Shown: one piece after another, positions 1 to 5,679 of the stretch
Layout: every line of letters starts with the position of its first letter
How positions within the stretch are numbered: the first letter of the stretch is position 1
Origin: Gammaproteobacteria bacterium
GTDB lineage: Bacteria; Pseudomonadota; Gammaproteobacteria; UBA9214
NCBI GenBank assembly: GCA_029881775.1
Contig: JAOULY010000155.1
Coordinates: 1 to 5,679 of the forward strand
Direction: 5' to 3'
DNA: 5,679 bases
The notes under the pieces: generated by a model
What the model was told of the DNA's origin: nothing
The model's input: only the letters and a program-made list of their open reading frames with translations
Databases searched by the model: none
Position numbers and translations under genes: made by a program

Positions 1-2
1 TG

Positions 3-2948
3 ATGGAGGTTGTGGCGACCGCGCTGATTCCACCCTTGCTGTCAGGCGACCTGGCGCAAATCCACAGAACACTGGACCAGTTACAGCAACGGGAAAACAA
101 CTGGAATACGCTACGCCTGAAGGCTGCTGATGGCAGCAGTCTTTACCCGATCGTTCCGCTGTCGCCTGCACCGCCAGGCCATACAGATGAATGGCTGACG
201 CTGCCGATTGATTTCAATGGCCAGCAAATCGGTACGCTCGGCCTGGGGATCAATATCAACGCCATGCTGGCAAGGCAGCTTGCGCCAATCCGCTTCCTTG
301 AAATGCTGTTACTTGCTTTGCTACTCGGCATTATTGTACTGGCCGCGGTATTGCAGGATCACTGGATCCGCCGACCCCTGAAAAAGCTGGCTGATGCAAC
401 ATCCCATATCGCGAATGGCAATTACAAGACGAAACTTCCGAAGGCATCGGCCCGCGACGAGGTTGGCAAGCTTATCACCACCATTGACTCCATGCGTAGC
501 GGCCTTGCAAACAGGGAAACAAGCCTGTCAAAGCAGCATGCACTGGTCAGTGCCATCAGTGCGGCACAGTCGCGCTTTATCCGCGATGCCGATGTAATGG
601 CGCTATTCGACAAGTTGCTGACCGACATACTGTCGATATCGGACAGCGAATACGGTTTCATCGGCGAGGTTCTCTACCGCGATGACACGCCCTACCTGAA
701 GACGCTATCCATCAGCAATATTGCATGGGACGCAGAGTCGCAGAAATTCTATGCGGAGCACGCGCCTCAAGGCCTGGAGTTCAGCAACCTCGACAGCCTG
801 TTCGGCGCCGCCATCAAGAACGGCACTACCGTTATCGCCAATGACCCGGCAACCGACCCGCGCAGCAACGGCCTGCCCGACGGTCATCCGCCACTGGATG
901 CGTTCCTGGGTATCCCGTTTTACCGGGGCGATAAGGTCATCGGCATGTTCGGTATCGCAAACCGCGCCAACGGCTACGACCAGGCATTGATCGACTTCCT
1001 CGCACCGATAACCGCCACCTGTACACAGATCGTCGAAGCACTGAAGGCCGATCGGCAGCGCGAACAGGCCGAGCAACAGCTGCGCGAACGCGAGACCCGT
1101 ATGCGCACCATTTTCGAGAACGTGGTCGATGGCATTATCACCACCAACCAGAAAGGCGTTATCGAGACATTCAATCACGCCGCCGAGAACATGTTCGGCT
1201 ACGCCGCCGCCGATGTCGTTGGAAAAAATGTCAGCATGCTGACACCCATGGGCCACCGCCACCAGCACGACGCCTATATAAAAGACTACCTCAAGGGTCG
1301 TGAAAGCAAGATCATGGGCGCCGGCCGCGAAGTAGAGGGTATCCGCAAGGATGGCTCGGCCTTCCCCGTAGATATCGCCATTACCGAAATGTGGATCGGC
1401 GAGGACAGGTACTTCTGCAGCATCATGCGCGACATCACCGACCGCAAGAAGGTGGATCGCATGAAGAACGAGTTCGTTTCCACTGTGAGTCACGAATTAC
1501 GCACACCCCTGACCTCGATCCGCGGGGCACTCGGACTGGTGGGCAGCGGCAAAGTCGGTGAACTGCCCGCCAAGGCACAACCGCTGGTGGACATTGCCGT
1601 CAAGAACTGCGACCGGCTGATACGACTCATCAACGACATCCTCGACATCGAAAAGATCGAGGCCAACAAGATGGAGTTCGATGTCCAGTCACACGACCTC
1701 GTGTCGCTGGTGAACAATGCAGCGGAGGTCAACCGCGTCTATGCCACTGAGCATGGCGCGAACATCGTGGTATCCAATGGAACGCCGGATGTCATGGTGA
1801 TGGTAGACGAAGACCGCTTCACCCAGGTTATGACAAACCTGATCTCCAATGCCGCCAAGTATTCACCCGAGGGCGGCACGATACGCATTGCCACCCAGTC
1901 CCGTAACGGCGGCGTGCGCGTGTCTGTGTCGGACGAGGGTCCCGGCATACCGGAAGAATTTCACAAGGATATCTTCAGCAAGTTTTCTCAGGCCGACGGC
2001 TCCGATACGCGCAAGCGGGGTGGCTCCGGACTCGGCCTGAGTATCACCCGGGCCATTATCGAAAACCACGGCGGACAAGTATCGTTCGAAACACAGGACG
2101 GCAAGGGCACCACCTTCCATGTCGACCTGCCGGAACAGGCACAGACAATCGCTGCAGCGGACAGTAAGACAGAACAACAGCCGGGTCCGGGCATAATGAC
2201 TGCGAGGATCCTGGTATGCGAGGACGATGCAGACGTTGCACACCTGCTCAGGCTGCTGCTGCAGGCACACGGCTACGTCATCGATGTTGCCCACAGTGTA
2301 GGCGAGGCAAAGGCATTACTCGCCACGCACGAGTACGCGGCCATGACCCTCGACCTGATACTGCCGGACCAGTCAGGCATTGACCTGTTCCACGATATTC
2401 GCCAGAACGACAAGACACGGGATTTGCCGGTCATCGTGGTGTCTGCTGTCGCCGACAGGGAAGCACGGCAATTATCCGGCGATGCAATCCAGGTAGTTGA
2501 CTGGATCGGGAAACCGGTAGACGAGCACCGCCTGATCAGCGCCGTGGCACGCTCCACCAGGCAGTCACCGGCCGCACCGCTGCACATTCTCCATATCGAG
2601 GATGAATCCGATGTACATGAAATTGTCAGCAACATACTGGGTGGCACATACAAGGTCAGTAACGCCCGGACGCTGGCAGAGGCAAGGCAAATGCTTGCAG
2701 GGGAGCATATCGACCTGGTTATCCTTGATCTCGGACTGCCGGATGGCTCGGGGCTGTTACTACTGCCGGAGCTGGCCGAGAACACACCGGATTTGCCCGT
2801 TGTGCTGTTCTCCGCCGCCGACGTTGACGCAAAAACCGCCAGCGGCGTTACTGCCACACTGGTCAAGTCAAAAACGACCAACGACATATTGATAGACACC
2901 ATTCACAAGACGATTACCAGTCATGCAGGGCTGGCAAAGGAGGCATGA
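3..2948 (+). CDS. Hybrid sensor histidine kinase (sensor-TM-HAMP-GAF-PAS-HisKA-HATPase-REC-REC), 5' partial
   Basis: Membrane sensor kinase that should autophosphorylate on His and pass phosphate to its own receiver domains. Numbering is from the Met codon at position 3, which is probably internal: no ribosome site is visible and the first membrane helix expected of this architecture is missing, so the gene starts outside the window. Seen in order: remnant of an extracytoplasmic sensor (1-97, family not assigned); membrane helix (about 99-117); HAMP (122-175, P125 and a DEVG motif); GAF (about 199-346); short coiled coil (347-366); PAS (367-480); HisKA with SHELRTPL and phospho-acceptor H497; HATPase_c with N-box N612/N616, G1 DEGPG at 644-648 and G2 GGSGLG at 674-679; REC1 (734-850; acidic E740-D742, acceptor D784, S814, K837); REC2 (860-975; E866-E868, acceptor D909, S937, K955). 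All catalytic motifs are intact. The stop codon overlaps the next gene, a stand-alone receiver. The signal is unknown; the PAS keeps FixL heme-site residues H422 and R442. No HPt domain is present. Confidence 0.95.
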   Translation: MEVVATALIPPLLSGDLAQIHRTLDQLQQRENNWNTLRLKAADGSSLYPIVPLSPAPPGHTDEWLTLPIDFNGQQIGTLGLGININAMLARQLAPIRFLEMLLLALLLGIIVLAAVLQDHWIRRPLKKLADATSHIANGNYKTKLPKASARDEVGKLITTIDSMRSGLANRETSLSKQHALVSAISAAQSRFIRDADVMALFDKLLTDILSISDSEYGFIGEVLYRDDTPYLKTLSISNIAWDAESQKFYAEHAPQGLEFSNLDSLFGAAIKNGTTVIANDPATDPRSNGLPDGHPPLDAFLGIPFYRGDKVIGMFGIANRANGYDQALIDFLAPITATCTQIVEALKADRQREQAEQQLRERETRMRTIFENVVDGIITTNQKGVIETFNHAAENMFGYAAADVVGKNVSMLTPMGHRHQHDAYIKDYLKGRESKIMGAGREVEGIRKDGSAFPVDIAITEMWIGEDRYFCSIMRDITDRKKVDRMKNEFVSTVSHELRTPLTSIRGALGLVGSGKVGELPAKAQPLVDIAVKNCDRLIRLINDILDIEKIEANKMEFDVQSHDLVSLVNNAAEVNRVYATEHGANIVVSNGTPDVMVMVDEDRFTQVMTNLISNAAKYSPEGGTIRIATQSRNGGVRVSVSDEGPGIPEEFHKDIFSKFSQADGSDTRKRGGSGLGLSITRAIIENHGGQVSFETQDGKGTTFHVDLPEQAQTIAAADSKTEQQPGPGIMTARILVCEDDADVAHLLRLLLQAHGYVIDVAHSVGEAKALLATHEYAAMTLDLILPDQSGIDLFHDIRQNDKTRDLPVIVVSAVADREARQLSGDAIQVVDWIGKPVDEHRLISAVARSTRQSPAAPLHILHIEDESDVHEIVSNILGGTYKVSNARTLAEARQMLAGEHIDLVILDLGLPDGSGLLLLPELAENTPDLPVVLFSAADVDAKTASGVTATLVKSKTTNDILIDTIHKTITSHAGLAKEA
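2936..2943 (+). promoter_or_regulatory. Ribosome binding site of the response regulator gene
   Basis: AAAGGAGG lies inside the last codons of the hybrid kinase gene and matches the anti-Shine-Dalgarno core strongly. It is followed by two consecutive ATG codons at 2945 and 2948. The gap from GGAGG is 1 nt to the first and 4 nt to the second, so the second ATG is the more likely start. The site's position inside the upstream gene indicates translational coupling. Confidence 0.75.
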
Positions 2949-3358
2949 TGTCAAACAAACCACTGAACAAGGTTCTGTATGTAGAGGACGAACCGGACAT
3001 CCAGACAGTCGCCCTGATGGCACTCGAAACCATTGGCGAATTCACTGTCAAGGCATGCAGCTCGGGGCAGGAAGCAGTCGAGGCAGCCCCGGCATTCGAG
3101 CCCGAGCTGGTCATCCTCGACGTCATGATGCCAGGCATGGACGGACCCGCCACCATGGAGGCCCTGCGCAAACTGCCGGTCACGGCGGATGTACCCATGA
3201 TCTTCATGACGGCCAAGGTCCAGTCCCACGAGGTTGAACGTTACCGCGCGATGGGCGCCGCGGATGTCATCGCCAAGCCATTCGACCCGATAACACTCGC
3301 CGACCAGGTGCGTGCGATCTGGGAGCAGCAGCAGACAAAGCCCGGCGACGCCGCCTGA
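2948..3358 (+). CDS. Single-domain (CheY-like) response regulator
   Basis: Cytoplasmic stand-alone receiver protein, expected to accept phosphate on Asp and pass on or compete for the signal of the adjacent kinase. The start at 2948 (136 aa) is preferred because AAAGGAGG at 2936-2943 is too close to the alternative ATG at 2945. Numbered from the 2945 Met, the receiver fills almost the whole protein: acidic pocket E14-D15-E16, acceptor D59 in a VILDVMMPGMDG stretch, switch T89, and K111 in an AKPFDP motif. The position corresponding to the CheY switch tyrosine is V108, so the aromatic switch is absent. The C-terminal tail of about 15 residues holds no DNA-binding or enzymatic domain. The gene overlaps the kinase stop by 1 nt (TGATG) or 4 nt (ATGATG), so the two are co-transcribed and probably translationally coupled. 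It most likely acts as a phosphate shuttle or sink, or through protein contacts. The target is unknown. Confidence 0.93.
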   Translation: MSNKPLNKVLYVEDEPDIQTVALMALETIGEFTVKACSSGQEAVEAAPAFEPELVILDVMMPGMDGPATMEALRKLPVTADVPMIFMTAKVQSHEVERYRAMGAADVIAKPFDPITLADQVRAIWEQQQTKPGDAA

Positions 3359-3361
3359 ATA

Positions 3362-3410
3362 CTGCCCGCCGTTCCACTCACTGCATGGATATCACTGCAG
3401 CGGTGGGCAG
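3362..3410. terminator. Possible bidirectional terminator hairpin between convergent genes
   Basis: CTGCCCGCCG (3362-3371) pairs with CGGTGGGCAG (3401-3410) over 10 positions with one G-T wobble. An inner 5-bp stem, CTGCA (3381-3385) with TGCAG (3396-3400), stacks directly on its 3' side, leaving a 9-nt bulge and a 10-nt loop. The structure lies exactly between the response regulator stop (3356-3358) and the stop of the convergent Sel1-like gene (3412-3414). Neither strand has a clear U-tract, so intrinsic termination is uncertain; it may instead protect the mRNA 3' ends. Confidence 0.4.
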
Positions 3411-3411
3411 G

Positions 3412-3780
3412 TTAAACGGGCTGTTCCCTGTCCTTGCCGCTTGCCTGTGTCAGCTGCAGGGACGGTCCTGAACGCAGTCGCAGGGCAGCCTGGTACTCCT
3501 CCTCGGACATCTGGCAGCCGACCACACTGCGCAACAACTCCGCATCCCGGTCACCGCACTTCACGGCCAGCGACAACCAGTAATGCGCCTGCGCAAGATC
3601 AATGGACACGCCCCGCCCTTCCGCATACACCAGGCCCATTGCATAGAATGCATCCACTTCGCCACGGGCGGCCGCCTCGCGGATAACCGCAACCCTGGAC
3701 GGATCGTTGCGCAGCAGTATCAGGTCTTTTAAATAATTATCGTCACTCATATCGGTCATGGTTAACCGGCCGGCAGCCAT
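3412..3780 (-). CDS. Small Sel1-like repeat (TPR-like) protein
   Basis: Short helical-repeat protein of unknown function, 122 aa from the chosen start. Residues about 37-80 form one clear Sel1-like repeat: an AxxGxxxAxYxMGxxYxxG helix pair (G40, A44, G49, G55) followed by the GV-D-AxAxxW segment (G57, V58, D61, A63, A65, W68) and a closing GDxDA. A further helix (about 91-103, MSEEEYQAALRLR) resembles the capping helix that often follows Sel1 repeats. Residues 12-36 are probably helical. There is no signal peptide or membrane segment, so it should be cytoplasmic. Sel1 repeats usually mediate protein-protein contacts; the partner is unknown. The start is uncertain: ATG at 3780 has AAGG 6 nt upstream, while ATG at 3816 (134 aa), 3759 and 3750 lack a good ribosome site. 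It lies downstream of and co-directional with the fructosamine kinase gene, about 150 nt away, and converges with the response regulator gene. Confidence 0.75.
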   Translation of the reverse strand: MAAGRLTMTDMSDDNYLKDLILLRNDPSRVAVIREAAARGEVDAFYAMGLVYAEGRGVSIDLAQAHYWLSLAVKCGDRDAELLRSVVGCQMSEEEYQAALRLRSGPSLQLTQASGKDREQPV

Positions 3781-3831
3781 TGGAAACCTTGCCTGGTTAT
3801 CGAAACGCCGTTTCATCGAACACAACAAACG

Positions 3832-3872
3832 GTGACAGTCACGCCTTTGCGTTACCCGTACTGACAGTTATA
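3832..3872 (-). promoter_or_regulatory. Possible promoter/operator region of the Sel1-like gene
   Basis: The gap between the fructosamine kinase stop and the Sel1-like gene contains a -10-like TATAAC on the minus strand (3867-3872) with no convincing -35 element at 16-18 nt. Two TGACAGT copies (3833-3839 and 3862-3868) lie 29 bp apart. The copy nearer the gene sits in a perfect odd palindrome, GTGACAGTCAC (3832-3842), and the other touches the -10-like box. The pattern is suggestive of a regulator binding site, but short repeats like this occur by chance. Confidence 0.2.
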
Positions 3873-3932
3873 GCTGATATCCCCCGGTGTCGCTGGCCAG
3901 GCGGCCGGTCTGCGCCAACGGCTTGCCGGCGA

Positions 3933-4811
3933 TCAGCGCAGTTCGCTTAACAGTGACTCGGTCATGCGCTGTGCCTGCGACGCATACCCGCCACCGAACA
4001 GGTTGAAGTGGTTGAGTATGTGATAAAGGTTGTATAGCGTTTTTCGTACCGGGTATCCGGCATCCAGCGACCAGGCATTGTTATAGGCGGCATAGAAATC
4101 CCGGCCAAACCCGCCAAACAACTCTGTCATGGCGATATCCGCCTCGCGGTCCCCGTAGTACACGGCCGGGTCGAATATGGCCGGCTCATTAGTGCTGGTA
4201 AACGCGTAATTGCCGGACCACAGGTCACCATGCAGCAGTGAAGCCAGCGGGCGGTACCCATCAAACAACGCCGGGAATTCATCGATCAGCCGTTCGACTT
4301 TCGACAGCAAACCGTGGCCGGCGCCCTGCCGGGCAGCCAGGTCGAGCTGAAAACGCAAACGCCTTACACGCCAGAAATCGATCCAGTCATCCAGCCACGC
4401 ATTTTCCTGCGGCGTGGAACCGATGGTGTTGTCGATATCCCAGCCAAAGGCATCACGCGTCACCCGGTGCATGTCAGCAAGTTTCTCACCCAGCAAGGCA
4501 TCACTGCCCTGGCCGCCAAGCGACAGGTTTTCCATGACCAGCCACGCGGACCGGGCATTGCTGCCAACACACAGCGGCTCGGGTATCTTCAGGGTTTTAC
4601 TTTCACGCAACTCCGTCAGACCCTGCGCCTCGGCGGCAAACATATCGTAGCCGGATGCAGTGTTCAGCTTGACGAAATACCGGGTATTACCGTAACGAAT
4701 ACGCGCAGCCTGGTTGATGCAGCCGCCACCCACCGAACCCTGCTGCTCGATATCCGCCGCAACACCGGTCGCCGATTCGATATCGTTTTTAATGTCTTCC
4801 CAGAGTGACAA
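3933..4811 (-). CDS. Fructosamine-3-kinase family protein (ketosamine kinase, protein deglycation)
   Basis: Cytoplasmic small-molecule/protein kinase of the fructosamine/ketosamine-3-kinase family (related to human FN3K and E. coli YniA). Characterised members phosphorylate O-3' of sugar adducts on amines, making the adduct unstable and reversing glycation. The 292-aa length is typical. Visible motifs: glycine-rich loop GSVGGGCIN at 25-33, ATP-binding K48 in YFVKLN, catalytic HGDLWSGN at 194-201 (D196, N201), metal-binding D214 in FDPAVYYGDRE, and a C-terminal LYHILNHFNLFGGGY segment characteristic of the family. The start is TTG at 4811: an in-frame TAA is immediately upstream, a GAAGGTGGG ribosome site precedes it, and the next in-frame ATG (residue 57) would remove the ATP-binding loop and lysine. 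C31 sits at the P-loop cysteine position that acts as a redox switch in some plant and animal members. The exonuclease gene lies 103 nt upstream in the same direction, with a REP pair between. The true substrate is not deducible from sequence. Confidence 0.92.
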   Translation of the reverse strand: MSLWEDIKNDIESATGVAADIEQQGSVGGGCINQAARIRYGNTRYFVKLNTASGYDMFAAEAQGLTELRESKTLKIPEPLCVGSNARSAWLVMENLSLGGQGSDALLGEKLADMHRVTRDAFGWDIDNTIGSTPQENAWLDDWIDFWRVRRLRFQLDLAARQGAGHGLLSKVERLIDEFPALFDGYRPLASLLHGDLWSGNYAFTSTNEPAIFDPAVYYGDREADIAMTELFGGFGRDFYAAYNNAWSLDAGYPVRKTLYNLYHILNHFNLFGGGYASQAQRMTESLLSELR

Positions 4812-4815
4812 TTAA

Positions 4816-4824
4816 CCCACCTTC
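4816..4824 (-). promoter_or_regulatory. Ribosome binding site supporting the TTG start of the kinase gene
   Basis: On the minus strand GAAGGTGGG ends 4 nt before the TTG start at 4811. Its AAGG core is 8 nt from the TTG, which is a normal spacing. The intervening TTAA contributes an in-frame TAA codon (4812-4814) abutting the start, so no longer reading is possible. Confidence 0.65.
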
Positions 4825-4835
4825 TGCAAGCACAT

Positions 4836-4906
4836 TGTAGGAGCGCTTTGCAGGCGCGATATATAATTCACCTGACCATCAATCGCGCCTGCAAGGCGCT
4901 CCTACA
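4836..4906. repeat. Inverted pair of REP sequences (REPIN-like element)
   Basis: A 25-nt arm at 4836-4860 and an inverted arm at 4882-4906 match at 24 of 25 positions across a 21-nt AT-rich spacer. Each arm starts at its outer end with TGTAG followed by GA and then an internal palindrome: GCGCTT-TGC-AGGCGC in the left arm (one G-T mismatch), and a perfect GCGCCT-GCA-AGGCGC in the right arm. A GTAG tetranucleotide beside a small GC-rich palindrome is the hallmark of REP elements mobilised by RAYT (TnpA_REP) transposases, and two inverted REPs make a REPIN. No transposase gene is present here. The element begins 8 nt after the exonuclease stop and ends 24 nt before the kinase start. In a read-through transcript it would fold into a long hairpin that could stabilise the upstream mRNA end or reduce expression of the downstream gene. 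Confidence 0.85.
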
Positions 4907-4914
4907 GCGGCAAT

Positions 4915-5679
4915 TCATTCAGTGTGCTGATCCATGGCCAGTATAGTTCTCGACAAGCGTGCAGACGTCATACGGCCCAGCCCCAGCTGCTCACACACGG
5001 TCGTCACGTTGTCTTTATCAACCTTGCGGCGCGCCACTTCGTTTGCCCCTGCGTCCATTTCCGCATCGCACACCACACCGGTCAGCCGGCGCGCGAGCAG
5101 GGCCGCCGCCTCATGCTCACGCAACAGGTTTTGTATGCGCAGGGCGCCACGTATTTTCAGGTCGGTAACCTCGTCGAGGCGCGCATAGATAGCATCCAGT
5201 GACGTGAAATGTTCCAGCAATGCCGCGGCCGACTTCGGCCCGATACCGGGCACGCCGGGTATGTTATCGACACTGTCACCGGTCAACGCCAGCCAGTCGG
5301 CCACCTGTTCGGCACGCACACCCAGCCATGCCGGAATCTTTTCGTAGCTGTGCCGGCGATTGCGCGAGTAGTCCCACAGCATATCGCCCTCGGTGATCAG
5401 TTGCGCCAGGTCCTTGTCCGCACTCAGGATGACCACCGCGAATCCCTGTTCACGCAAACGCGTCGCCAGCGTGCCGATCAGGTCATCCGCTTCATAGCGG
5501 TCGCTGGAGAAATCCGCAATACCGAGCGCCTGCACAAGACTGCGGCACCAGGCAAACTGTTGCCTGAGTTCATCCGGTGGCGACTCGCGGTTGGCCTTGT
5601 AGTCGGGAAAGATATCGTTACGAAACGAGCTTGTCAGGCTTTCATCAAACACCACTGCCATGTGCGCCGGCTTCACTTC
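4915..5679 (-). CDS. Stand-alone 5'-3' exonuclease / flap endonuclease (Pol I N-domain family, Xni-like), 5' partial
   Basis: Structure-specific nuclease of the DNA polymerase I 5'-nuclease (FEN) family, acting on 5' flaps and RNA primers in replication and repair. The visible part has 254 residues (first complete codon Glu at 5679 = 1). The gene runs off the right edge: the N-terminal roughly 50 residues, with the first metal-binding Asp (VDGxx motif of the family), are outside. The GTG at 5676 is an ordinary Val codon. Seen motifs: VVFD (9-12), a PDYKANR arch-base segment (25-31), metal-binding YEADD (62-66), SADKD (86-90), and the GDSVDNIPGVPGIGPKSA helix-hairpin-helix region (134-151). 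The protein ends about 100 residues later with no polymerase domain, so it is a free-standing nuclease and not the start of polA. It has the length of ExoIX (Xni) but keeps the GDSxDN aspartates that E. coli Xni lacks, so it may be a fully active exonuclease. The kinase gene follows 103 nt downstream, past the REP pair. Confidence 0.92.
   Translation of the reverse strand, partial: EVKPAHMAVVFDESLTSSFRNDIFPDYKANRESPPDELRQQFAWCRSLVQALGIADFSSDRYEADDLIGTLATRLREQGFAVVILSADKDLAQLITEGDMLWDYSRNRRHSYEKIPAWLGVRAEQVADWLALTGDSVDNIPGVPGIGPKSAAALLEHFTSLDAIYARLDEVTDLKIRGALRIQNLLREHEAAALLARRLTGVVCDAEMDAGANEVARRKVDKDNVTTVCEQLGLGRMTSARLSRTILAMDQHTE

Noticed and set aside
705..1493. Long 262-codon open frame on the minus strand opposite the GAF/PAS region
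   Set aside because: It lies wholly antisense to well-conserved kinase domains, has no recognisable motif or ribosome site, and is the mirror-frame shadow expected of GC-rich coding sequence.
2273..2902. 209-codon open frame on the minus strand opposite the receiver domains
   Set aside because: It is Ser-rich, low-complexity translation with no domain, antisense to two intact receiver domains. A shadow frame.
2196..2948. Internal ATG at residue 732 as the start of a separate two-receiver protein
   Set aside because: It lies in the linker just before REC1 and no Shine-Dalgarno sequence is visible upstream. The continuous frame fits the usual hybrid kinase layout.
3312..3686. 124-codon plus-strand frame overlapping the response regulator end and the Sel1-like gene
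   Set aside because: It is Pro/Arg/His-rich, crosses the convergent stop codons and hairpin, and is antisense to a recognisable Sel1 repeat.
4314..4808. 164-codon open frame on the plus strand opposite the fructosamine kinase
   Set aside because: The opposite strand encodes a full kinase with all catalytic motifs; this frame has none and no ribosome site.
4862..4867. Perfect TATAAT on the plus strand in the REP spacer
   Set aside because: No -35 element lies at 16-18 nt, and it would read into the exonuclease gene antisense. The spacer is simply AT-rich.
5674..5676. GTG at 5676 as the true start of the exonuclease gene
   Set aside because: Starting here would omit the conserved N-terminal strand with the first metal-binding Asp. 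The frame is open to the window edge, so the gene is simply cut.

Overview
The window looks like ordinary chromosome from a Pseudomonadota bacterium, most likely a gammaproteobacterium. The supports are a fairly GC-rich and evenly coding sequence, the mix of gene families, and an inverted pair of GTAG-type REP sequences of the kind common in Pseudomonas, Xanthomonas and relatives. I cannot name a genus. There is no phage, insertion sequence, CRISPR array, tRNA or rRNA here. The window is almost fully coding, and no gap exceeds about 155 bases.

Left part (1-3358, + strand): a two-gene signalling operon. The first gene, cut by the left edge, is a large membrane-bound hybrid histidine kinase. 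In order it has an extracytoplasmic sensor remnant, a membrane helix, HAMP, GAF, PAS, HisKA, HATPase and two receiver domains. The stop codon overlaps the start of a second gene, a stand-alone receiver protein with no output domain. Together they look like the upstream part of a phosphorelay. The histidine phosphotransfer protein and the final effector are not in the window. The PAS domain keeps, in exact register, the histidine and arginine that bind and sense heme/O2 in FixL, so an oxygen or redox input is possible but unproven.

Middle (3362-3410): a hairpin fills the gap between the convergent stop codons of the response regulator and the next gene. It may terminate transcription from both sides.

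Right part (3412-5679, - strand): three co-directional genes, which in transcription order are (i) a 5'-3' exonuclease/flap endonuclease cut by the right edge, (ii) a fructosamine-3-kinase family protein with a well-supported TTG start, and (iii) a small protein with one clear Sel1-like repeat. An inverted REP pair (REPIN-like) lies between the exonuclease and the kinase gene. The three genes share no obvious pathway: DNA repair or RNA-primer removal, protein deglycation, and an unknown scaffold role.

I did not find a convincing new biological system. The points most worth checking are the FixL-like PAS signature, the kinase with two receivers plus a separate receiver protein, the REPIN, and the exonuclease that keeps metal-site residues lost in E. 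coli ExoIX.
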